Part shown: positions 1-5,313 of the stretch, in pieces
How the letters are laid out: every line of letters begins with the position of its first letter
Numbering within the stretch: position 1 is the first letter of the stretch
Source of the DNA: Bacillaceae bacterium UBA7792
GTDB taxonomy: Bacteria > Bacillota > Bacilli > Bacillales > Cytobacillaceae
DNA length: 10,645 nt
Direction of reading: 5' to 3'
Assembly: GCA_002480735.1 (NCBI GenBank)
Contig: DLCS01000235.1
Span: 1 to 10,645, forward strand
Notes under the pieces: model-generated
Told to the model about the DNA's origin: nothing
What the model saw: only the letters and a program-made list of their open reading frames with translations
Databases searched by the model: none
Position numbers and translations under genes: made by a program

Positions 1-1
1 G

Positions 2-319
2 AAAATTCTAATTATCGGCAAATCGAATCTACTTGTCGGCATGAGGCTCCATGCTCTAATTTTTGCTAGTGTGGTGGAGACCCCATTTATCGCTCTTTCC
101 TACGATCCGAAGATTGATGCATTTGCAGAAATCAGTGGACAGGAAGTAGCTGGTCATGTGAATGAACCAGGTTGGGATGAACACTCAATCTACCAGCTTA
201 TTACGGATAAGCTCGAGCATGAGCAGGAAGAAATCGCACAATTGCGAGAAAAAGTCCTTCCACTTCGGCAAAAGGCGAAGGAAACTGCGCGTCAAGCGAT
301 TGAATACTTCAAATTATAA
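2..319 (+). CDS. csaB: CsaB-like polysaccharide pyruvyltransferase, C-terminal part (5' end outside window)
   Basis: The frame is open from the left edge, so the ATG at 41 is internal rather than the start. The visible 105 residues begin [13 protein letters not shown] and run into the block [11 protein letters not shown], then [14 protein letters not shown]. This block is characteristic of the C-terminal half of polysaccharide pyruvyltransferases of the CsaB type; the histidine of MRLHA is a conserved family residue. The tail from about residue 65 is charged and probably helical ([23 protein letters not shown]). CsaB enzymes transfer pyruvate from phosphoenolpyruvate to the secondary cell-wall polysaccharide, creating the ketal that SLH domains recognise. 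Four SLH-protein genes downstream fit that role well. A terminator follows immediately, so this gene ends its transcription unit. Only the last part of the protein is visible, so the symbol rests on the C-terminal motif and the neighbourhood. Confidence 0.85.
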   Translation, partial: KILIIGKSNLLVGMRLHALIFASVVETPFIALSYDPKIDAFAEISGQEVAGHVNEPGWDEHSIYQLITDKLEHEQEEIAQLREKVLPLRQKAKETARQAIEYFKL

Positions 320-321
320 TT

Positions 322-351
322 AGGAGTCCTTGTAAAAGAGGGCTCTTTTTA
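322..351 (+). terminator. Intrinsic terminator of csaB
   Basis: GAGTCCT (324-330) pairs with AGGGCTC (339-345), a 7-bp stem with one G-U pair and an 8-nt loop. Five T follow at 346-350. It starts 2 nt after the csaB stop codon. Confidence 0.8.
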
Positions 352-370
352 GTTTTCCTACGGACGTTTC

Positions 371-470
371 GGAGAATATCGGTCACTTTGGAGAATATAT
401 CGGTCCTTAAATCAATATATCGGTCAAAATCCAGAAATATCGGTCAAAACCCCTTCGAAATCGGTCAAAC
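371..470. repeat. Phased array of five ATCGGTC words
   Basis: The heptamer ATCGGTC occurs at 378, 399, 419, 439 and 460, giving spacings of 21, 20, 20 and 21 bp. Flanks are partly conserved: GGAGAAT precedes the first, GGAGAATAT the second, and CAAAA follows the third and fourth. This is either a degenerate tandem repeat or a set of binding sites on one face of the helix. It lies between the csaB terminator and the amidase promoter. No hairpin explains it. Confidence 0.75.
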
Positions 471-507
471 CTAAAACCACATGAATCTTTCGTCTTATTT
501 TTAGTAT

Positions 508-537
508 TTGCGACAAAGATTTCCATAAAATTATGAT
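508..537 (+). promoter_or_regulatory. Candidate sigma-A promoter of the amidase gene
   Basis: TTGCGA (508-513) and TATGAT (532-537) are separated by 18 nt, giving 4/6 and 5/6 matches to consensus. The predicted start near 544 leaves a leader of about 40 nt to the ATG at 583. It lies just downstream of the ATCGGTC array. Assigned by eye only. Confidence 0.5.
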
Positions 538-582
538 ACAATATGACAGAATCATATTTTAATAGGGAGGGTAGAAAACCAA

Positions 583-2004
583 ATGTTGCAAAAATTATCC
601 TATCGGATCTCCATCCTTGTCGTAGCCTGTCTATTTCTCACATCCTTGGCGAGCAAGGAGGCATATGCGAGCCTTAAGGACATTCCAACCGGCTATGCCA
701 AAGAAATTAACTATCTCCTAGACCGGAATGTTGTTACGGGATACCCCGACAAAACCTTTGGCCCAAAGTTGAATGTGACAAGAGAAGAAGCAGTAACCAT
801 GGTAGGAAGGGCACTTGGCTATAATGGCAAAGAGCGCCAAACCTCCTTCAAGGATGTCCCGGCAACCGCCTGGTCTTCAGGCTATATTGAAACAGCTTAT
901 CAAAATAAGCTTCTCACGAAAGCCTCTGATGGAAAATTTCGTCCTAAAGACAAAATGACAAGAGGAGAAATGGCTTACCTTATTCAAAGGGCTTTTAACC
1001 TCACGGAGAAAGGAACAGTCTCCATTTCTGATGTCAAAGCATCTGGGTCGTTATATGAGGCAATCAATGCGATTGTAACGGCAGGTCTATCCAACGGTTA
1101 TCCCGATGGAACCTTCAAACCGAACAATGCGATGACAAGGGAAGAGTTTGCTTTATTTGTCGCTAGAGGACTGAACGAAGAATTCCGTGTCTCTATGAAT
1201 CTGGAACCAATTGGAGAAGCGTATGTGAACGCTAGCTCCTTAAATGTGCGCACTGGTCCAAGCACAAATTATTTAGTCGTTGGGACCCTTGCAAACGGAA
1301 CTTTAGTGACGATCTACAAAAATGAAGGCAGCTGGGCTTACATATCGGCTGGTAGCTTGCGTGGTTATGTCAGCCAAAGCTATTTAGTAGATTCTCTACC
1401 GACACCACCTACACCACCGGCACAAGAGCCAGAACCAACCCCATCTACTGAAAAAATTATCGCCATTGATGCGGGCCATGGTGGGAAGGACCCTGGTGCC
1501 ATTGGCAACGGTCTTCAGGAAAAAGAAATCAACCTCGCTATCGCCTTAAAGGTTGAAAAAATCCTAAAGGATAAAAGGTATACCGTCGTCATGACACGAA
1601 CCGATGATACCTTCCTAGAATTAAGCGAACGTGTCGATGTAGCCGTCAAACAGAAAGCAGACACATTTGTCAGCATTCATACGAACTCAGCGGCTAACAG
1701 TAGTGCGAGTGGAACAGAAACATACTACAGCACGGCATCCTTAAATCCTAGAGCAGAAAATAGCAAGAAGCTTGCAACGTTCATCCAAGACCGCCTATAT
1801 AAAGCGCTAGGAACATCGAATCGTGGTGTGAAAGAGGCTGGATTTCATGTTATCAAGAAGACCCCACTGCCATCTGCATTAGTAGAACTTGGGTTCATTA
1901 CCAACAAAAATGATTCTACAAAGCTAGCTTCAGAAGAATATCGGGATAAAGCAGCCGAAGCTATTGCATTGGGAATTGTAGACTACTATAATTGGAGAAA
2001 ATAG
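583..2004 (+). CDS. SLH-anchored N-acetylmuramoyl-L-alanine amidase (SLH x3, SH3b, Amidase_3)
   Basis: A secreted wall hydrolase of 473 residues that should cut the bond between N-acetylmuramic acid and L-alanine in peptidoglycan. A signal peptide covers residues 1-29 (basic start, hydrophobic ILVVACLFL, then AYA). Three SLH domains follow at about 32-78, 89-138 and 148-197, with TREE, TRGE and TREE at the ligand motif. A bacterial SH3 domain (about 212-269, LNVRTGPS) and a Pro/Thr/Glu linker (272-290) lead into an Amidase_3 domain (291-472). Expected zinc ligands are present: H299 in DAGHGG, E313 in the QEKEIN block and H366 in SIHTN; the catalytic glutamate is E435 in VELGF. GGAGG at 566-570 lies 12 nt before the ATG, slightly far. 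The gene has its own promoter and terminator, so it is probably monocistronic. It resembles the catalytic half of CwlB/LytC-type amidases, with SLH as the wall anchor. Confidence 0.95.
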   Translation: MLQKLSYRISILVVACLFLTSLASKEAYASLKDIPTGYAKEINYLLDRNVVTGYPDKTFGPKLNVTREEAVTMVGRALGYNGKERQTSFKDVPATAWSSGYIETAYQNKLLTKASDGKFRPKDKMTRGEMAYLIQRAFNLTEKGTVSISDVKASGSLYEAINAIVTAGLSNGYPDGTFKPNNAMTREEFALFVARGLNEEFRVSMNLEPIGEAYVNASSLNVRTGPSTNYLVVGTLANGTLVTIYKNEGSWAYISAGSLRGYVSQSYLVDSLPTPPTPPAQEPEPTPSTEKIIAIDAGHGGKDPGAIGNGLQEKEINLAIALKVEKILKDKRYTVVMTRTDDTFLELSERVDVAVKQKADTFVSIHTNSAANSSASGTETYYSTASLNPRAENSKKLATFIQDRLYKALGTSNRGVKEAGFHVIKKTPLPSALVELGFITNKNDSTKLASEEYRDKAAEAIALGIVDYYNWRK

Positions 2005-2037
2005 AAAACGGACAAGCTTAGTTTTGTCCGTTTTTTT
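2005..2037 (+). terminator. Intrinsic terminator of the amidase gene
   Basis: AAAACGGACAA (2005-2015) pairs perfectly with TTGTCCGTTTT (2024-2034), an 11-bp stem with an 8-nt loop. Seven T run through 2031-2037. The stem begins on the base after the stop codon. Confidence 0.92.
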
Positions 2038-2065
2038 GTGAAAGGCTCACGCCGCCGTACATAGA

Positions 2066-2082
2066 TTAGGTGATCCACCTAA
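2066..2082. promoter_or_regulatory. Palindrome upstream of the protease gene
   Basis: TTAGGTG (2066-2072) and CACCTAA (2076-2082) form perfect 7-bp arms around ATC. It has no T-tract. It sits between the amidase terminator and the protease ribosome site, about 50 nt before the ATG. A weak TAGAAT box at 2095-2100 would put the palindrome over its -35 zone, so an operator is possible; an mRNA hairpin is equally compatible. Confidence 0.35.
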
Positions 2083-2129
2083 GAAAGAGTCTTTTAGAAT
2101 CTCAGCTTGCTAGATAAGGAGAGTCAACG

Positions 2130-3764
2130 ATGAAAAAACAATTCCTTCTCTTTTTAACAGCCATTCTTATAATCATGAGCATCCCTCTTTATCCTTCGGC
2201 TGAACAACAGAACGAAAGGTTCCTTATCCAGTTTAAGAACTCTATAGATGAGAAGCTTCTCAAAGATGAATCCATTGAGATTCACCATGTATTTGAGAGC
2301 ATTTCGGCGGTTTCAGCAACCGTTCCCTCTGCTAAACTATCGTATCTGCAAAGTCAACCCAATATATTAAGAATTGAACCTGACCATGTGGTTGAAACAA
2401 GCGGGCAATTTGAGAACTGGGGTCTCAGCAAGCTTCTTGCGAATGAAGCCAAGACAAATGGCTGGACAGGAAAAGGAATCAAGGTAGGCATCATCGATAC
2501 CGGGGTTCGACCCGACCATCCAGATTTGAAATTGGCAGGTGGCGTTACTTTTGTAGAAGGTACGAACTCCTATGCCGACGATGAAGGCCATGGGACCCAT
2601 GTGGCTGGAATTATTGGAGCTCTTGATAACGATATTGGTACAGTGGGGATAGCACCCGGGGCAGAGCTCTATGCGATTAAATCCTTAAATAATGTAGGGG
2701 TTGGCAACCTATCAGATGTCATTGCTGGAATCGAATGGGCTATTGAAAAGAATTTAGATGTGATCAATTTAAGCTTAACCTCCGAACAAAGCTCATCGAT
2801 TCTGGAAAGAGTGCTGGACAGAGCTTATAACCATGGAATTCTCATTGTCGCAGCATCAGGTAACTCCCAGACAACCTTACCGGCTACAACAGACGTGCTA
2901 TACCCAGCAAGATATCAGAGTGTAATTGCGGTAGGTTCCGTGAACAGCCAACTAAATCGCTCAAGGTTTTCCTATTTTGGCCCATCATTAGAATTCGTGG
3001 CGCCTGGTGAGAGAATCTATAGTACTTATAATCAACCAGACTATCAATACGGCTATGGAACGTCGATGGCCGCACCCTATGTGGCAGGAATCGCCGCATT
3101 ATACAAACAAGCCTATCCAGAACTAAACCAACGGCAGATTCGTGAGCTCATGCAAAACAACGCCCTTGACTTAGGGGAGCTAGGGAAAGATCGGAACTTT
3201 GGCTATGGCTTAGTTCAAGCACCGACAACAGAGAGAGTATTTGCGGACGTTCCAAGCGGTGAGTGGTACACGGATGAAATTAGTTTTTTATATGAGAAAG
3301 GAATTGTAACAGGATATGGCGATAAAAAATTCCTCCCTAATCACCCAGTCACTCGCGCCGAAGCGATTACGATGATCGGGAGAGCCTTAGAATATGACGG
3401 GACACTGCGGGCTACTCGATATCCAGATGTAAATAGCGGACACTTTGCTTCAGGGTATATTGAAAAGGCCAGTGAGGAACAAATCATTACTGGTTATCCA
3501 GGCGGCAGCTTCAAACCGAATGCTTCTATTATCCGTGGAGATGTGGCAGTCATGCTACAAAGGGCCTATCATTATATCTCTTCAACAAAATCCGGTTTTT
3601 CTGACGTAACGGATGACAAATATTATGCGGATCCTATTTATGCATTGCTAGACAATCAAATTACAGAAGGCTACCCAGATAAGACCTTCAAACCGTTGAA
3701 CAACATCACAAGAGCAGAATTCTCTGTCTTCCTTGCGAGGGTGTTGGATGCTTCCTTTCGATAA
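2130..3764 (+). CDS. Secreted S8 (subtilisin-family) serine protease with C-terminal triple SLH anchor
   Basis: A 544-residue exported protease. A signal peptide covers about 1-24 (KKQFLLFLTAILIIM, cut near PSA). A propeptide of the I9 inhibitor type follows at about 29-89, beginning RFLIQFKNSID. The S8 domain spans about 115-365 with a complete triad: D123 in IIDTG, H154 in GHGTHVAG and S312 in GTSMAAP; N245 in ASGNS is the oxyanion residue. Three SLH domains occupy about 370-420, 430-480 and 489-540, with ligand motifs TRAE, IRGD and TRAE; the middle one lacks the usual Thr and Glu. AAGGAG (2116-2121) lies 8 nt before the ATG. It likely acts on or within the S-layer zone as a maturation or degradative protease; the substrate cannot be read from sequence. 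It starts 93 nt after the amidase terminator, so a separate promoter is expected, but I see no strong one. It converges on the NlpC/P60 gene. Confidence 0.95.
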   Translation: MKKQFLLFLTAILIIMSIPLYPSAEQQNERFLIQFKNSIDEKLLKDESIEIHHVFESISAVSATVPSAKLSYLQSQPNILRIEPDHVVETSGQFENWGLSKLLANEAKTNGWTGKGIKVGIIDTGVRPDHPDLKLAGGVTFVEGTNSYADDEGHGTHVAGIIGALDNDIGTVGIAPGAELYAIKSLNNVGVGNLSDVIAGIEWAIEKNLDVINLSLTSEQSSSILERVLDRAYNHGILIVAASGNSQTTLPATTDVLYPARYQSVIAVGSVNSQLNRSRFSYFGPSLEFVAPGERIYSTYNQPDYQYGYGTSMAAPYVAGIAALYKQAYPELNQRQIRELMQNNALDLGELGKDRNFGYGLVQAPTTERVFADVPSGEWYTDEISFLYEKGIVTGYGDKKFLPNHPVTRAEAITMIGRALEYDGTLRATRYPDVNSGHFASGYIEKASEEQIITGYPGGSFKPNASIIRGDVAVMLQRAYHYISSTKSGFSDVTDDKYYADPIYALLDNQITEGYPDKTFKPLNNITRAEFSVFLARVLDASFR

Positions 3765-3780
3765 ATTATACGAAACCATC

Positions 3781-3819
3781 AAAAAAAGCGAATGACCAGC
3801 GGCCATTTCGCTTTTTTTT
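3781..3819. terminator. Bidirectional terminator between the convergent protease and NlpC/P60 genes
   Basis: Seven A plus GCGAA (3781-3792) pair with TTCGC plus T (3807-3818), a 12-bp stem. ATG/CAT can extend it past a one-base bulge. The plus strand ends in eight T (3812-3819) and the minus strand reads out into seven T. The minus-strand stop codon (3818-3820) overlaps the T-tract, so one hairpin serves both genes. Confidence 0.88.
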
Positions 3820-4810
3820 ACTTTTTGAGTGCGCTATATAATAAGGAAGAGAACTCGGCTCTCGTTGTTTTCTTGTCTGCTTTGAATGTTTGATCCTCAT
3901 AGCCCTTTACGATCTGATGAGATGCTAATGTTTGAATGGAATCATAAGCCCAGAATCCAGAAGACAAATCCTTGAATGAAATCTCAGCTCCGTTTTGCTT
4001 CAATTGAAAGGCTCTTGTAATCAAAGTCGCAACCTCTGCACGCGTAATCGGCTCATCCGGCTTAAAGACATTCCCTTCATAGCCATTAAAGAACTGACTT
4101 TCTGTGGCGGCGGCAATAAAGTTCACTGCCCAATGTCCTTTCGGAACATCTTCGTACGCGGTTGCATTTGTGCTAGAAGCTTTTAAGGTGAAGGTTGAGC
4201 TTAACATCTTCGCTGCTTCTGCTCTTGTAATCGCTTTCTCTGGAAGAAATACATTACCGTCATATCCGCTAATAATTCCTCTATTGCTTAACTCCAGAAC
4301 CGGTTCATACATCCAAGAAGAAGATGGAACATCAACATATTCTCCTGGTGCTAGTTCATCCTCTATCACTCGTTTCGCTCCAACATAGCGGCTGCCCCAA
4401 TAATAGGGGTCATTGAGGGAATCAATCTTGATACCCTTAGAAGTGGTAGCCGAGATAAACTTAAGATCTCCTATGTATATTCCTACATGAGAAATGCTTG
4501 AACTCGTGGTGGTAAAAAAGACAAGGTCTCCCGGTTTCAAATCCGCTTTCTTCACCGTTTCCCCAACTGTATTCTGTTCTTTTGAGGTTCGCGGTAAGGT
4601 AATTCCAACCTTATCAAAAACATAGCTAGTGAAACCCGAGCAATCAAATCCAGCTGGTGTCGTTCCTCCACTCTTATAAGGAACCCCAATGTAGTCTTCT
4701 GCGATGGATACGGCCTTCTTCCCTAAATCCTCTGCTGCTTCCCCCTTCAATGAGAACATCGAGGAGAAAGTGAAGATGGCGATCAAAACAAAGGTGAAAC
4801 GTTTCCTCAT
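3818..4810 (-). CDS. SLH-anchored NlpC/P60 family peptidoglycan peptidase
   Basis: A 330-residue secreted cysteine peptidase. NlpC/P60 enzymes usually cut D-gamma-glutamyl-meso-diaminopimelate or related stem-peptide bonds. A signal peptide covers about 1-26 (RKRF, hydrophobic FVLIAIFTFSSMF, then GEAA). The catalytic domain is at about 28-148: Cys57 in FDCSGF and His108 in SHVGIY. The third polar position, often His, Asn or Gln in a FIxA block, appears to be Ser120 in FISAT. Three SLH domains follow at about 159-208, 219-269 and 278-327, all with a TRAE ligand motif. AGGAG, 8 nt before the ATG on this strand (complement of 4819-4823), supports the start. The gene diverges from the S-layer gene and converges on the protease. 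I found no convincing promoter in its upstream region; a 10-bp palindrome TATCATGATA lies at 4858-4867. Confidence 0.94.
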   Translation of the reverse strand: MRKRFTFVLIAIFTFSSMFSLKGEAAEDLGKKAVSIAEDYIGVPYKSGGTTPAGFDCSGFTSYVFDKVGITLPRTSKEQNTVGETVKKADLKPGDLVFFTTTSSSISHVGIYIGDLKFISATTSKGIKIDSLNDPYYWGSRYVGAKRVIEDELAPGEYVDVPSSSWMYEPVLELSNRGIISGYDGNVFLPEKAITRAEAAKMLSSTFTLKASSTNATAYEDVPKGHWAVNFIAAATESQFFNGYEGNVFKPDEPITRAEVATLITRAFQLKQNGAEISFKDLSSGFWAYDSIQTLASHQIVKGYEDQTFKADKKTTRAEFSSLLYSALKK

Positions 4811-4925
4811 AGCATCAACTCCTGGACAAGTTTCGACTTAAACTCTGATTATTATTCTATCATGATATCGAAACCTGTTCGTTTACAGTTGTGTAACAAA
4901 TAGAAGACAAAATCATGAAGAATAG

Positions 4926-4954
4926 TAGACACCAGATGGTAAAATTGTTATAAT
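4926..4954 (+). promoter_or_regulatory. Candidate distal S-layer promoter P1
   Basis: TAGACA (4926-4931) and a perfect TATAAT (4949-4954) are separated by 17 nt, 11/12 to the sigma-A consensus. Transcripts from it would carry a leader of about 350 nt. Confidence 0.55.
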
Positions 4955-5034
4955 TATGGCTAATTTGGGAAATCAATAAGTTATTAATAGACAAATTACA
5001 CCAAAATATGATAGGTTATAGGAAACTAGCAACT

Positions 5035-5088
5035 ATTACCTGTTGAAAATTCCCATAAATAAGGTAAGATAAAGGAGTAGCAGGTAAT
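5035..5088. promoter_or_regulatory. Inverted repeat bracketing the middle S-layer promoter
   Basis: ATTACCTG (5035-5042) and CAGGTAAT (5081-5088) are perfect reverse complements 38 nt apart. The left arm touches the -35 box and the right arm ends about 18 nt past the -10 box. It could be a paired operator or an RNA stem in the longer transcript. Confidence 0.35.
5043..5070 (+). promoter_or_regulatory. Candidate middle S-layer promoter P2
   Basis: TTGAAA (5043-5048) and TAAGAT (5065-5070) with a 16-nt spacer give 5/6 and 4/6 matches. It is the weakest of the three. Confidence 0.4.
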
Positions 5089-5128
5089 TAAAACAAGAAT
5101 ATTAGACTGCTGGAAAATAAGAAAAAAG

Positions 5129-5157
5129 TTGACTCACCATTTTTTGTCACTTATACT
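5129..5157 (+). promoter_or_regulatory. Candidate proximal S-layer promoter P3
   Basis: TTGACT (5129-5134) and TATACT (5152-5157) are separated by exactly 17 nt, 10/12 to consensus. A start near 5164 would give a leader of about 150 nt. This is the best-placed S-layer promoter. Confidence 0.7.
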
Positions 5158-5191
5158 TAGTCTTGTATTCATCTGCTTTACATTGGGTTTA

Positions 5192-5271
5192 ACTAGTTTG
5201 TGAGGTTTATACATACATCAAGAGCAGGATTTTTCCTAATTCTAGAGACAGAAATAATCTCGGAAACTAGT
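5192..5271 (+). promoter_or_regulatory. Structured 5' leader of the S-layer mRNA
   Basis: ACTAGTTT (5192-5199) is perfectly complementary to AAACTAGT (5264-5271), closing a loop of 64 nt that holds smaller pairings such as AGGA/TCCT around 5226-5235. The closing stem ends 23 nt before the ribosome site, leaving that site free. Long stable leaders are common in S-layer mRNAs; a role in stability is inference. Confidence 0.4.
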
Positions 5272-5294
5272 CATTAATTTATGTATTTTATATT

Positions 5295-5302
5295 AAGGGA
5301 GG
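5295..5302 (+). promoter_or_regulatory. Ribosome binding site that fixes the S-layer start
   Basis: AAGGGAGG lies 11 nt before the ATG at 5314. The in-frame ATG at 5281 has no ribosome site and would place this sequence inside the coding region, so 5314 is the better start. Confidence 0.85.
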
Positions 5303-5313
5303 ATATTAGACTT

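Larger units (their letters stand above)
4811..5313. other. Divergent intergenic region between the NlpC/P60 and S-layer genes
   Basis: About 500 bp with no supported gene, AT-rich. It holds three promoter-like signals directed at the S-layer gene, an 8-bp inverted repeat bracketing the middle one, and a structured leader before the S-layer ribosome site. The left end carries the NlpC/P60 ribosome site. Confidence 0.8.

Noticed and set aside
2367..3099. Two minus-strand reading frames (77 and 71 residues) inside the protease gene
   Set aside because: They lie antisense to a gene with all catalytic motifs intact and have no ribosome sites or recognisable motifs.
3995..4388. Plus-strand reading frames of 63 and 94 residues opposite the NlpC/P60 gene
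   Set aside because: Antisense shadows of SLH-coding sequence, without ribosome sites or protein-like composition.
4811..4920. Promoter for the NlpC/P60 gene on the minus strand
   Set aside because: A TAGAAT-like -10 is visible but no acceptable -35 lies at 16-18 nt, and the SigD spacing does not fit.
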